Of a stretch of 64,000 nucleotides of DNA, positions 37,721 through 47,479 are shown piece by piece (positions within the stretch are counted from its first letter, which is position 1; every line of letters begins with the position of its first letter). The notes beneath the pieces were generated by a model. That model saw only the letters and a list, made by a program, of their open reading frames with translations. It did not search any database and was not told the DNA's origin. The DNA comes from Vagococcus fessus. GTDB lineage: Bacteria > Bacillota > Bacilli > Lactobacillales > Vagococcaceae. The position numbers and the translations under genes are program-made. The stretch is taken from positions 434,001 to 498,000 of the forward strand of contig NZ_NGJY01000001.1 in NCBI RefSeq assembly GCF_003987565.1. The letters are read 5' to 3'.

Positions 37721-40700
37721 TTAATCTTTTTTGCGTGATCGTGCTGATTTAACATATATAAAACCGACTCCTGCTACCACAATACCACCTAAGATTGTAG
37801 CAATAACACCTGACACCCTATCTTCTCCAGTTTGAGGTAAAGCATGACTGTCTTTTGTTTTTCTTTCAATTACCGGTCTCTCTATTACTGGTTTTGGACT
37901 TGTAGGTTTTTTAACCGGAATATTGGGTCTTTTATCTGGTTTAGGTTTAGCATCGCTTTCCTTACTATAGATAAACTGGACCTCTTTATCCTTATCTCCA
38001 ATAACCATCTCTAACTCTGTTTTTAATGTGCCACCCTCATTCAACGGGGCATCTGTACCATCTATCTTAACTGCAATTAGTTTAACTGACTCTTTTAACT
38101 TAGCAGATTTGGCACGTACTTTTTCTCCAACCCTTCCATTTAAAACAACAGTTGGCGCATATTCTGAACCCTCTTTCATAACATGTGTTATTTTAATTTT
38201 ATGTTCTTCAACTTCTGGTGTTGGCTCTATTGGCTTTGGTCCATAGATGAATTCAACAGTTTGAGTGGATGCCGTGATAGTCATCTCTAACTCTTTATCA
38301 TCACTTTTATCCAACAACTTATCGTTCAGTTTAATACCTACTAATTCATCACCTTTTTTAGGCTTAATTGGTTTAGGATTAACTTTATCACCAATTTTTC
38401 CACTCAATTGTGTCGCTTTAGCGTATTCCTCACCGTCATTATAGCTGTACATTACTTTGACAGGCTGCGCATCTAATAAAGGTAATTCTGTAATTAATTT
38501 AGGACCGTATATAAATATAACAGATTGAGCTGTCGGTTTTATTTTAAGTTCTACCGTATCATTGGTTTTAACTACTTGCTTATTAACCAAGACGCCTACT
38601 AAATCATAGCCTTCTTTTAATGCGCTTGACTTAGCTTTAACGGTGTCACCATTCTTCCCTTCAACTACTGTTGTTTTATCATATTCCTTACCATCTGATG
38701 TCATATGTTTAATGGTAATAGGTTGAGCTGTCACCTCTGGTAATTCGACAGTAGTGTCCGGTCCATAGACATAGGTTACAGATTGTGCTTGAGCTGTCAC
38801 CTTAATATCAATTGTTTCTGATGGTGTTACCCATTTATCGTTAACCTTCACACCTACTAATTTGAATCCAGTTTTTAATTTAGCTTGTACTGTAGTTAAA
38901 ATGTCTCCAATAGCGCCTGTTTTAACATCACTTTGAGCATACTCTTCACCTGTAGTTAACACGTGATGGACCATAACGGGTTGACTCTCTAATTCTGGTA
39001 GTTCTACAGTTAAATCTGGCCCATAAACATAGGTTACAGATTGCGCTGTACCTGTTAAAGTAAGATCTGTACTTTCAGTTGGTTCTAACCAGTCTGTATT
39101 AACTTTAACACCTACAATACGGTATCCTTCTTTTAATGGTGCTGCTTTTGTTGTTACTTGTTCTCCATTTTTTCCTGTCAGTATTTCAGTTTCTGCATAT
39201 TCTTTTCCTTCTGTTGTAACATGTTGAACACTTACAGGTTGAACGTCCAATTCAGGTAATTCAATTGATAATTTGGGTCCGTAAATAAAGACAACACTTT
39301 GTGCACTCCCTGTGACTTTAACAGACACTGTATCTGATACTTTTTGTAGGGTATTATTTACTTTTATCCCTACTAGTTGATAACCTTCTTTTACCGGAGC
39401 AGCTTTAACATCAAATACTTTCCCTATTTTTCCTTCATACACTTCTGCCTCAGCATATTTTTTACCCTCAGTTGTCATATGAGTAACCGTTATTGGTTGC
39501 TCTGTTAACTCTGGTAACTCAATCACTAATTTAGGTCCGTATACAAATTCTACCTTCTGTTCAACTTTAGTAATTTCTAAGTCCAACGCTTCTTTTACGC
39601 CAACTTCCTTACCGTCTACTTTGACACTTACTAATTGGTAGCCTTCTTTTAATGGAGCGGATTTAACTGTTATTTTTTCTCCCGCTTTACCTTCCATTTT
39701 TTCAGCCGGTGCATACTCTTCTCCTGTTGTTACTTTATGAGTGACAGAGATAAATTCATCTTTACCTTCTACTGAAATTCCTGTTTTAACAGCCTCTGTA
39801 GGAACCAATTTATCAGCTGCGGCCGCAACAGTGAACCACGCTTTTTTCACGTCCCCTACTTTTAAATCCCAAATACTTTCAGGAACTGCCATTTCAAATA
39901 GGACACGACGAGTGCTTCCTGCTACCCACTCTTTATCTTTCTTATCAAAAACTACTTTGAATGATTTCATCTCAGAAAAATCTTTAACCTCAGATTCACT
40001 CACCCATTTTGCAGTCTGACCTTGAATCGGATTTTTAATAGGATCTTGGTCTGCATAATCTGTGTTGGCATCCAGTTCACCTACAGTATTAGGATTTTTA
40101 GTTGTGCTATAAAATACACTGACTTTATTTTTCCAATCTTCAGGTAAAGTAATCGCCTTTTTCAAACTTAACCCAAATTCAGACTTTCTCTCTTCACCTG
40201 TAACCAATGTAGAATCATTTAGTGATGGAACACTTCCCATTAGTATAAAATCATCAAAAACTTCCGATGATGTTTTGTGAATATCCATTACACCTGTCAC
40301 TGTATCACCTAAATCGGCTTCATTTATTCCTTCAGTAACTGATACATTTTTGTTATTGAAGCTTGTAGCTATAATTAATGCTTCATCTCTAACAGAGGCA
40401 TATTTTTTATCATTTTTTAGTATAAATTCTTTTGTATCGCCATCTTTATCAATATCAAATGTATCTTCAACTTTTTTTGTTCCTAGTTCTTGACTTGATT
40501 CTGGCACTTTTACTTTTTGATCTTCTTTAATCGTTGTAAACAACTCAAAGTTCAATGTTTTAGGTGCTTTGTCAACATCAACATGAACAGGTAGTGATTC
40601 TGTCAAATCAGCTTTCGGTACAATACGTTCTGCATCCCATTTAATATCAACTAACTGTTTTCCTTTACCTTGGAAATCATTTTCAATTACTTTGATTGAG

Positions 40701-42640
40701 TGAGATAAGTCTTTAATAGCAGTTTCATCCAATGTTACACCTTTTGGTAACGCCACAAAACTTTCAAATGGTCCTTTAATTGTGGCTAAACTAGATTCAT
40801 CACTTACTAATGAAACTTGAACTTTATTATCACCAGAAATAACCGTTTCATCTTCCGCTGTTTGGGTTAACCCTACAGTTGTATTGATAACTTTATCATC
40901 ACCCTCTGGATAAGCAATAACATTTGCTGAACGAACACCCATATACCCTAACCATTTGTCATTTCCTGGAATATAATCATTAGTTAAAAGATCAAATACA
41001 CCTTTTTCACTGTATTTAAATATAGCTCCTTGACTAGAAAAACGAACACCTTGGGCTTGGACAGTTGCATGATTCGTAATCTTTCCAAAATACCCTTTTT
41101 CAGGTGTTGTTCCAAAAGCAACAGTTGGACCATACATTCCAGCTGGAGCGTAATTGAATTTCAACATGATTTTGTCAACTTTTTTACCTTCTTCAATCCC
41201 TAATACTTTTGGCGTATAATTATTTCCAGGTTTCACATCTTTATAATTAGGCTTCGTTCTAAAATCAGCTTCATCTGCATACTTAACATATAAATCATAG
41301 TTAGGTTGCTTCAATAGAGGGACATTTTCTGGATACGAACTATTCGGACGGTAATCAGCGCCTCCCGCTGCAAATCCTGTGAAATCTAAATGTTTATCTA
41401 ACTCATAGACAACTGTATAATCTTTCATATCATTAGTCAGATGAGGACTATTGGTCATACCTGATGTCAACATAACTTGCCAATTAAGCTGAGCACCTTC
41501 ATAAACATCAGGATCCGGATTATTCGATTGTGTTGATACATTACCATGTCCATCTAAAGCACCACGATGAGCAATCGCGTAAACCCCACCCTCTGTAATT
41601 GGGGGAGGATTTTTTTTATCATCTGGTCCTACCATTAAAGAGCCGTCATGGCTAATTGATTTAAACTCGCCACCTACAAATGTGGCAGACGCTGTAAGAC
41701 TTGTCATTAATGACTCAAAGACTTTTGCATCTTCGGCTACTTTCAATCTTAAAGAAAAATCATGCCCTTGTAACACGCTATCTTGTTTTCCTTGTTCCTC
41801 ATAAGAAGGTGCGGGTAAGACCCAAGTTAATTCTTGTTTGCCTTGATTTGGACTACCAGGCGTATCAATCACATTAACTGTCGGTTTTGGCTGATTGTTT
41901 TCCATTGAAACAAAAGTCAGACCTTCATCTAATATTAATTTGTAAGTAAGATCAGTTCCTTCTTTAATATATTCTATCCCTTGTTTTGCTTTCGGACTTG
42001 TAATATTAAAATTCCAAACTGCTTCTTCACCTGGAGCTGGGATTTGTACTTTTGAATCATCTCCAACTTTATGGCTAAATTTATTTGTTAATGCAAAAGT
42101 TGCTTCACTCAAAATTGTAATAACAGCTGTATTAGTTTTAGAGGCCTTTCCATCTATTTCAAGTTCTCCATTAACTGACAATTCTGTACCATTTGGTGTA
42201 AAACCGTTTTTGGTTTTCAAACTCAATTTTTTATTCACCGAAATACCTTTTGTCAGCTCTTTAAACTCATAACGAAGTGTGCCATTTTTTAGAACAGGCG
42301 TTACTTCTCCAATCGTTAAATCGTTTAAAGATGTTGCTAATTCAGCTTTCTCAGGTAGATTGACAACGAGTGTAACCGTTGATGCTTTAACTGGCTTAGA
42401 AATATTTAGCTTTAATCTAAATGGGGCGACTTCCCCCGCTAATACTTCTTTTACCTCACTCTTTAAACTTACTGAATTTAATGATAAGCTTTTTTTATCT
42501 TTAGTTTTCGTTCTACTTTTTCGTTCTAAAGTAGTGGCGTTTGTTTTAGAATTTACACTAGTAGCTAGGCTTACCGACGTATTCACTATAGGTGCAGAAA
42601 CCAATAAGGCTGCATAAAGCATATAACTGTATTTTTTCAT
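37721..42640 (-). CDS. Large LPXTG wall-anchored surface protein with seven MucBP-type repeats
   Basis: A 1639-residue secreted protein. It begins with a signal peptide (MKKYSYMLYAALLVSAPIVNTS) and ends with a sortase anchor LPQTGED near residue 1600, a hydrophobic helix and a KSARSRKKD tail. Residues about 960-1555 hold seven repeats of about 85 residues, each with a VTH-x-x-T-x-G-x-EYA start, EGYQLVGIKVN middle and VxFIYGPKL end, resembling MucBP-type modules and linked by ELPEL spacers. The first 950 residues are beta-rich without a domain I can name; they may be the adhesin head. An adhesion role is inferred. A divergent Mga-like regulator lies 250 bases upstream. Confidence 0.9.
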   Translation of the reverse strand: MKKYSYMLYAALLVSAPIVNTSVSLATSVNSKTNATTLERKSRTKTKDKKSLSLNSVSLKSEVKEVLAGEVAPFRLKLNISKPVKASTVTLVVNLPEKAELATSLNDLTIGEVTPVLKNGTLRYEFKELTKGISVNKKLSLKTKNGFTPNGTELSVNGELEIDGKASKTNTAVITILSEATFALTNKFSHKVGDDSKVQIPAPGEEAVWNFNITSPKAKQGIEYIKEGTDLTYKLILDEGLTFVSMENNQPKPTVNVIDTPGSPNQGKQELTWVLPAPSYEEQGKQDSVLQGHDFSLRLKVAEDAKVFESLMTSLTASATFVGGEFKSISHDGSLMVGPDDKKNPPPITEGGVYAIAHRGALDGHGNVSTQSNNPDPDVYEGAQLNWQVMLTSGMTNSPHLTNDMKDYTVVYELDKHLDFTGFAAGGADYRPNSSYPENVPLLKQPNYDLYVKYADEADFRTKPNYKDVKPGNNYTPKVLGIEEGKKVDKIMLKFNYAPAGMYGPTVAFGTTPEKGYFGKITNHATVQAQGVRFSSQGAIFKYSEKGVFDLLTNDYIPGNDKWLGYMGVRSANVIAYPEGDDKVINTTVGLTQTAEDETVISGDNKVQVSLVSDESSLATIKGPFESFVALPKGVTLDETAIKDLSHSIKVIENDFQGKGKQLVDIKWDAERIVPKADLTESLPVHVDVDKAPKTLNFELFTTIKEDQKVKVPESSQELGTKKVEDTFDIDKDGDTKEFILKNDKKYASVRDEALIIATSFNNKNVSVTEGINEADLGDTVTGVMDIHKTSSEVFDDFILMGSVPSLNDSTLVTGEERKSEFGLSLKKAITLPEDWKNKVSVFYSTTKNPNTVGELDANTDYADQDPIKNPIQGQTAKWVSESEVKDFSEMKSFKVVFDKKDKEWVAGSTRRVLFEMAVPESIWDLKVGDVKKAWFTVAAAADKLVPTEAVKTGISVEGKDEFISVTHKVTTGEEYAPAEKMEGKAGEKITVKSAPLKEGYQLVSVKVDGKEVGVKEALDLEITKVEQKVEFVYGPKLVIELPELTEQPITVTHMTTEGKKYAEAEVYEGKIGKVFDVKAAPVKEGYQLVGIKVNNTLQKVSDTVSVKVTGSAQSVVFIYGPKLSIELPELDVQPVSVQHVTTEGKEYAETEILTGKNGEQVTTKAAPLKEGYRIVGVKVNTDWLEPTESTDLTLTGTAQSVTYVYGPDLTVELPELESQPVMVHHVLTTGEEYAQSDVKTGAIGDILTTVQAKLKTGFKLVGVKVNDKWVTPSETIDIKVTAQAQSVTYVYGPDTTVELPEVTAQPITIKHMTSDGKEYDKTTVVEGKNGDTVKAKSSALKEGYDLVGVLVNKQVVKTNDTVELKIKPTAQSVIFIYGPKLITELPLLDAQPVKVMYSYNDGEEYAKATQLSGKIGDKVNPKPIKPKKGDELVGIKLNDKLLDKSDDKELEMTITASTQTVEFIYGPKPIEPTPEVEEHKIKITHVMKEGSEYAPTVVLNGRVGEKVRAKSAKLKESVKLIAVKIDGTDAPLNEGGTLKTELEMVIGDKDKEVQFIYSKESDAKPKPDKRPNIPVKKPTSPKPVIERPVIERKTKDSHALPQTGEDRVSGVIATILGGIVVAGVGFIYVKSARSRKKD
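38010..39765 (-). repeat. Seven tandem MucBP-type coding repeats
   Basis: Each repeat is about 255 bases and encodes the pattern described for the surface protein. Repeats 2-5 are the most alike (EGYQLVGIKVN / EGYRIVGVKVN / TGFKLVGVKVN / EGYDLVGVLVN); the last two are more divergent (MYSYNDGEEYA; HKIKITHVMKEGSEYA). Copy number may differ between strains through recombination. Confidence 0.85.
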
Positions 42641-42675
42641 TTTTTTCTCCTAATCTAATCATCTTCTATAAAAAT

Positions 42676-42681
42676 AGTATA
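42676..42681 (-). promoter_or_regulatory. -10 box of the surface protein gene
   Basis: TATACT on the minus strand at 42681-42676, about 36 bases before the start codon. The expected -35 position is a run of A with no recognisable hexamer, which fits an activator-dependent promoter. Confidence 0.45.
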
Positions 42682-42890
42682 CCGATAATTAACCACCTAT
42701 TTTTTTTAATTTTTATATAAAACACTTAAAAAAAAACAGTTTTTTATAATTATGAAAATGCTATCTTAACATTATTGTTTAACAACTTTTTTTTGTTCAT
42801 AATCGTTCGTTTTAAAGTTGAATATTGCATACATTTATACTAAAACTCATGCTAACATAGACCCATAAACTAAGTTGGAGGATATAAAAC

Positions 42891-44366
42891 ATGTTACTGT
42901 CTTTATTTATCAAAAAAAATGAACTAAAAATACTCGAATTAATTAACCAGTTGAGTTTTTCGGAAACCTTAGATCAATTAACGCTTTTAGAAGAACTTAA
43001 TATTACACGCACTTCCCTCGCTCGCTATATTACAATAATAAATGACCAGTTAAAATTAGCTGACTTTGACCATTCTCCAAAGATAGTGCGTTCATCCGGC
43101 GGATTTCATTTAACCTATGAAAAAGAAACTAATTTTGCCCCTTCTGAAGCTCAAACCAAACACGATATGATCATCATTTTTTTAAATTATTTTTTACAAA
43201 ATTCCTATAGCTATTTTATCGTTAAAACATTGATACTTCATCAAGAGGTATCCTCAAATAAACTGATAAAAGATATAGCTATTTCTCAAAGTTATTTGGC
43301 AACTGTCATTAAAAAAACAAATGAAAAATTAGCTCCTTTAAAAATACAAATTTTACAACAAAATAAAAAAACGACCCTAACAGGTAGTTTTCCAAACATA
43401 TTAGCCTTCCAATACTTATTTCTAGATTTTTACCAAAACTACGGGGGTGCAAGTTCCGCAGAAGATGCTCTAAATACTAGCTACTCCACAATGACATTTG
43501 AAGACTTAGTAACTAATACGCAACTCTTGCATGACTCTTTAAATTTAGAAAATCACGATTTAACTTTCTTTTTAAATTTATTCTATAATACACTGAAAAA
43601 GAATAGCTCTATTCGTGATAAACATTTCTATAAATATCTATCAGATAAAGCTCTTAGAAATAGTAGTTTTTACATTAAGCAGTTTCTTACTGAGCAAGTG
43701 TTAACCCCTCAGGAAAAAAACACATTAATAAAAAAATTGAACAGTGGCGACTCTGTCCTATTAGCTCAAGCCCATGAAATCAGCAAGTATTTCCAACATA
43801 TTACGGGCCTATCAAACAATAAAGAAACATTATTTTTTGATATTTTATTAAAATTAGTCAACTTAGCATTGTTTGATATGACAATGAATAAAGTCATATC
43901 TGATCCTGTCCTAGTTCACACCTATCACTTAGAAACCTTGCATGATTATTACAAAGATGAAGTAGATCTATCTCATGATACGCGCCTACTACTCGAAAAT
44001 AATATGTCCTTTTTCAATATATTATTAAATAACTTTTTCCAATATGATTACACAACAACTTTAACACTGGCTTTTGATATCAAACAAAATGCCTTTCTTA
44101 CAAAACACCTGACATTACTCGTATCTAAGTTGTTTGCAGACTCTGTTAAAGTGGTACCAAAAACAGCAAAACAAATTGACCTTTATATTTCTAATAAATT
44201 TAACTTAGCCCCACCTGCTGAGCACTTCTTTTATTTTGCAAATACATATACTGAAGAAACCCTAGAAGATGTCACTCGTTCTATCACAAAATTATTTATC
44301 AAAAAAGTTATGACAGAAAAAAAATTAGCCTCAAAACTAGCAAAAGTCCCACCTATAAACAATTAG
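42891..44366 (+). CDS. Mga-like transcriptional regulator beside the surface protein
   Basis: A 491-residue regulator of the Mga/AtxA type: HTH at residues 28-55 (LTLLEELNITRTSLARYITIINDQL), second HTH (SNKLIKDIAISQSYLATVIKKTNEKL), long helical middle, C-terminal EIIB-like domain (TLTLAFDIKQ). It shares the MLxLxFKKNExKILxLxNQLS start and overall layout with the gene at 18811. It is divergent from the surface protein gene, the usual position for an Mga-type activator of an adhesin, so direct activation is a reasonable inference. TTGGAGG precedes the ATG. Confidence 0.87.
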   Translation: MLLSLFIKKNELKILELINQLSFSETLDQLTLLEELNITRTSLARYITIINDQLKLADFDHSPKIVRSSGGFHLTYEKETNFAPSEAQTKHDMIIIFLNYFLQNSYSYFIVKTLILHQEVSSNKLIKDIAISQSYLATVIKKTNEKLAPLKIQILQQNKKTTLTGSFPNILAFQYLFLDFYQNYGGASSAEDALNTSYSTMTFEDLVTNTQLLHDSLNLENHDLTFFLNLFYNTLKKNSSIRDKHFYKYLSDKALRNSSFYIKQFLTEQVLTPQEKNTLIKKLNSGDSVLLAQAHEISKYFQHITGLSNNKETLFFDILLKLVNLALFDMTMNKVISDPVLVHTYHLETLHDYYKDEVDLSHDTRLLLENNMSFFNILLNNFFQYDYTTTLTLAFDIKQNAFLTKHLTLLVSKLFADSVKVVPKTAKQIDLYISNKFNLAPPAEHFFYFANTYTEETLEDVTRSITKLFIKKVMTEKKLASKLAKVPPINN

Positions 44367-44378
44367 GTAGGACTTTTT
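44342..44378. terminator. Bidirectional terminator between Mga-like gene and phoU
   Basis: AAAAGTCCcACCTA / TAGGTaGGACTTTTT with a loop of about 8 bases, overlapping the end of the regulator gene. Confidence 0.8.
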
Positions 44379-44379
44379 C

Positions 44380-45036
44380 TTAATTCAAATCAATCATATC
44401 TCCTGTTTCTCGGTAGACACTCCACTCACAGACATTTGTGATGTAATCCCCAATTCGTTCTAGATAGTGACCAATCTTTTGATATTCCGTAACAGTTAAG
44501 ATACTTGCTGGTTCAACCGTCATCTTCTTCACACTAACATCATAAAAATGCGAGTAAAGAGCTGCGACTTCTTGGTTATGGCTGGCTATTTCTTTTGCAA
44601 AAGAGGAGTCTCCTTTAATAAAGGCCTCGATGGCTTCCTCACCCATACTATAAATAATATCTCCTACTGCTAGTAATTGTTCTTCAATTTCCGGATAGCG
44701 CGGTTTATCTTCTAATAACAACACAGCTTTTCCAATACTTGCCGCATGGTCGCCAATTCGTTCTAAATCCGAACTGGCTTTCATCACAGAAATAATTTCT
44801 CGTAAGGCTTTACTAACAGGTTGCTGTAAGGCAATTAATTCGATACATTTTTTATCAATCTCTAACTCTTTTAAATTTACTAATGAATCACCTTCTATTA
44901 CACTTGTTGCTAATTTTAAATCACCTTCTTGAAAAGCTTCAAGGGATTCTTTAACAGCCTCATTAACTAAACTGGACATTTCAACCATTGCTAAATTCAC
45001 ACGATTCACTCTTCTTTCAAGTCTATCTTGCATCAT
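44380..45036 (-). CDS. phoU: Phosphate signalling protein PhoU
   Basis: PhoU is the peripheral regulator that links the Pst importer to the PhoR kinase. The 218-residue protein is all-helical with two PhoU repeats; the metal-binding motifs ELEIDKKCIEL...SDLERIGDHAASIG and HYLERIGDYITNVCEW are clear. It is the last gene of the pst operon, 10 bases after pstB, with AGGAG before the ATG. Confidence 0.95.
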   Translation of the reverse strand: MMQDRLERRVNRVNLAMVEMSSLVNEAVKESLEAFQEGDLKLATSVIEGDSLVNLKELEIDKKCIELIALQQPVSKALREIISVMKASSDLERIGDHAASIGKAVLLLEDKPRYPEIEEQLLAVGDIIYSMGEEAIEAFIKGDSSFAKEIASHNQEVAALYSHFYDVSVKKMTVEPASILTVTEYQKIGHYLERIGDYITNVCEWSVYRETGDMIDLN

Positions 45037-45045
45037 GACACGCTC

Positions 45046-45795
45046 CTATTCTAATTTACCTGCTAAATAATTTTCCGTTGCTTTCTTTTTAGGATTTAAA
45101 AAGACTTGTTTCGTTTTACCTACTTCTATTAAGTCACCTTTAGAGAAAAAGGCGGTGTAATCTGAAATACGAGCTGCTTGTTGGAGATTATGTGTGACCA
45201 TAATAATGGTATGGTCTTTTTTTATTTGATCCAACATATCCTCTATGGCTTTAGTCGAAATCGGGTCCAAAGCACTGGTAGGCTCATCCATCAAAATAAT
45301 ATCGGGTTTCATAGCTAACACTCTTGCCATACAAATACGTTGCTGTTGTCCTCCTGATAATTTATCTGCCCGTGTTTGTAGTTTATCTTTAACCTCATCC
45401 CAAATGGCAGCTTTTTTCAAACTTACTTCAACCGCTTCATCTAATACTTGCTTATCCTTAATCCCGTCTACTCTTAGACCATATACCACATTCTCATAGA
45501 TTGAAAATGGAAAAGGGTTAGGCTGCTGAAAAACAAGCCCAACTTTCTGTCTAAGAGAGGTTACTTTCGCATCTGGTGCATAGATATCCTTACCATTTAA
45601 AGAAACCCGTCCTTCAACTCTAACAGAAGGAATTAAATCATTCATACGGTTTAATGTTTTTAAAAATGTCGATTTTCCGCATCCTGATGGCCCAATTAAA
45701 GCCGTTATTCCTTTATCAGGAAAATCAAGAGAGACTTCTTTTACTGCTTTTACATCTCCGTAATACACGCTTAAATTTTCTACTCGTAATGACAT
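45046..45795 (-). CDS. pstB: Phosphate ABC transporter ATPase PstB (second copy)
   Basis: The ATPase of the high-affinity phosphate importer. The 249-residue protein has Walker [10 protein letters not shown], signature [16 protein letters not shown] and Walker [16 protein letters not shown]. It is one of two consecutive pstB genes; the tandem is common in lactic acid bacteria and streptococci. It probably works with PstA and PstC as a homo- or heterodimer with its neighbour. Confidence 0.95.
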   Translation of the reverse strand: MSLRVENLSVYYGDVKAVKEVSLDFPDKGITALIGPSGCGKSTFLKTLNRMNDLIPSVRVEGRVSLNGKDIYAPDAKVTSLRQKVGLVFQQPNPFPFSIYENVVYGLRVDGIKDKQVLDEAVEVSLKKAAIWDEVKDKLQTRADKLSGGQQQRICMARVLAMKPDIILMDEPTSALDPISTKAIEDMLDQIKKDHTIIMVTHNLQQAARISDYTAFFSKGDLIEVGKTKQVFLNPKKKATENYLAGKLE

Positions 45796-45810
45796 GCCAT
45801 TCTCCCTTCC

Positions 45811-46581
45811 CTAACCAAAATCACCAGTTATATAATCATTTGTCAACTCTTTATCCGGGTCTGTAAAGACCTTGCTTGTTGGATTATACTCGATAAGTTC
45901 TCCGTATGAGAAGAACGCTGTATAGTCGCTTAAACGAGCAGCCTGAGCTAGATTATGGGTCACCATAACTATTGTGTACTGACTTTTTAGTGAATCTAAT
46001 GTCATTTCAATTGTTTTAGTTGAAATTGGGTCTAAAGCACTGGTTGGCTCATCCATCAATATAATATCAGGCTCCATCGCTAAAACTCTTGCAATACATA
46101 ACCGTTGCTGCTGCCCACCTGATAAGGATAAAGCACTTTCCGAAAGTTTATCTTTAACTTCCTCCCATAACCCAACTTTAATCAAGACATCTTGAACGAT
46201 TTCCTGAAGCTTTTCTTTATCATGTAAGCCGTGGCGTTCTAGTGGAAATGTAATATTTTTTTGAATACTCATTTTAAATGGATTTGGCTTTTGGAACACC
46301 ATTCCTATTTTTTTCCGTAAGACATATTGATTAATAGCACGTTGATTGATATTGATTCCTTGATACATGATTTCTCCAGTTACGCGTCGGCCTTCTGCCG
46401 TATCATGCATTAAGTTTAGTGATTTAAGAAAAGTAGATTTTCCACATCCAGAAGGACCAACCAATGCAATAATTTTATTTTCAGGAATTTTCATTGAGAC
46501 CTGTTTTACTGCCTCAAACTCGCCATAAAAAACTGATAAGTCTTTTGTTTCTAAGACATAGTCCGTTTTAGTTTCATCCAT
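45811..46581 (-). CDS. pstB: Phosphate ABC transporter ATPase PstB (first copy)
   Basis: A 256-residue PstB with Walker [10 protein letters not shown], signature [16 protein letters not shown] and Walker [16 protein letters not shown]. It carries an N-terminal extension (MDETKTDYVLETKDLSVFYG) compared with the other copy and differs over much of the middle, so the pair is an old duplication rather than a recent one. It lies 15 bases after pstA and 15 before the second pstB. Confidence 0.95.
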   Translation of the reverse strand: MDETKTDYVLETKDLSVFYGEFEAVKQVSMKIPENKIIALVGPSGCGKSTFLKSLNLMHDTAEGRRVTGEIMYQGININQRAINQYVLRKKIGMVFQKPNPFKMSIQKNITFPLERHGLHDKEKLQEIVQDVLIKVGLWEEVKDKLSESALSLSGGQQQRLCIARVLAMEPDIILMDEPTSALDPISTKTIEMTLDSLKSQYTIVMVTHNLAQAARLSDYTAFFSYGELIEYNPTSKVFTDPDKELTNDYITGDFG

Positions 46582-46596
46582 TACCTCATTCGCTCC

Positions 46597-47478
46597 TTAT
46601 CGTGATAACCTTTTTTCTAATAATTTACCTAAGACTTTTGCTAATGTATTAAATAACAAAATGATAATGACTAATACTGCACCCGCTCCTGCTGCAACAA
46701 GAGGACCATCTGGCATTAAGCCTTCACTGTTTAACTTCCAAATATGGACAGCCAACGTTTCGGCTGGTCTAAAGATATTAAGGGGACTTGCTGGATTCAT
46801 TGGGTTCCAAACTGTAAAATCTAAAGCTGGTGCACTTTGTCCAGCAGAGAAAATCAAGGCTGCTGCTTCACCGAAAACACGTCCTGCTACAAGGACCACT
46901 CCCGTTACAATCCCTGGTATGGCAGACGGAACAACAATTTTCATGATCGTTTCAAATCGGCCTAAACCTAGAGCTAAACCACCATCACGTTGCGCTTCAT
47001 CCACACTTCTAATCGCATCTTCCACCATACGTGTTAAGAAGGACAAGTTTAAAAGTGAGAGTGAAAAGGCTCCTGCGATGACTGAAAAACCAAAGTCAAA
47101 CTTAACAACAAAGAGTAAGTAACCGAATAACCCAATAACAATTGAAGGAAGTGAACTCATAACTTCAATCGCCATTCTGAAAAAGCGAGTTGTTCTTGTA
47201 TCCTTCGCATACTCTGCCAAGTAAATCCCTGCTCCTAATGAGATAGGGATACAAATGATTAACGTTAAAATCATGATATACAGTGAATTAAATAGCTGAA
47301 TACCGATACCGCCACCTTCTTCAAAGGCTTTAGAAACAGATGTTAAGAATTCCCATGATAAAGCCGGTGCTCCTTTTGCTAAGATGTAGATTAAAAATGT
47401 CGCAACTAACGCCACCACACCTAGTGTAATGGCACTTAAAAAGAACGTATTTAAACGGTCTAACTGTTGTTTTCTCAT
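46597..47478 (-). CDS. pstA: Phosphate ABC transporter permease PstA
   Basis: A 293-residue membrane permease with six hydrophobic segments and the EAA-type ATPase-contact loop DGGLALGLGRFETIMKIVVPSAIPGIVTG. AGRVFGEAAALIFSAG is typical of PstA. One base separates it from pstC. Confidence 0.95.
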   Translation of the reverse strand: MRKQQLDRLNTFFLSAITLGVVALVATFLIYILAKGAPALSWEFLTSVSKAFEEGGGIGIQLFNSLYIMILTLIICIPISLGAGIYLAEYAKDTRTTRFFRMAIEVMSSLPSIVIGLFGYLLFVVKFDFGFSVIAGAFSLSLLNLSFLTRMVEDAIRSVDEAQRDGGLALGLGRFETIMKIVVPSAIPGIVTGVVLVAGRVFGEAAALIFSAGQSAPALDFTVWNPMNPASPLNIFRPAETLAVHIWKLNSEGLMPDGPLVAAGAGAVLVIIILLFNTLAKVLGKLLEKRLSR

Positions 47479-47479
47479 A

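Noticed and set aside
42279-42617. Plus-strand ORF opposite the adhesin signal region
   Set aside because: Antisense shadow; its product is the reverse of the surface protein's coding bias.
42775-42797. TTAACA repeats near the Mga-like gene as a possible Pho box
   Set aside because: The two copies are 13 bases apart, not 11, and no -10 box is at the right distance.
46661-47122. Long plus-strand ORF opposite pstA (153 codons)
   Set aside because: It is the antisense shadow of pstA; Ala/Lys/Pro-rich composition, no ribosome binding site, no family resemblance.
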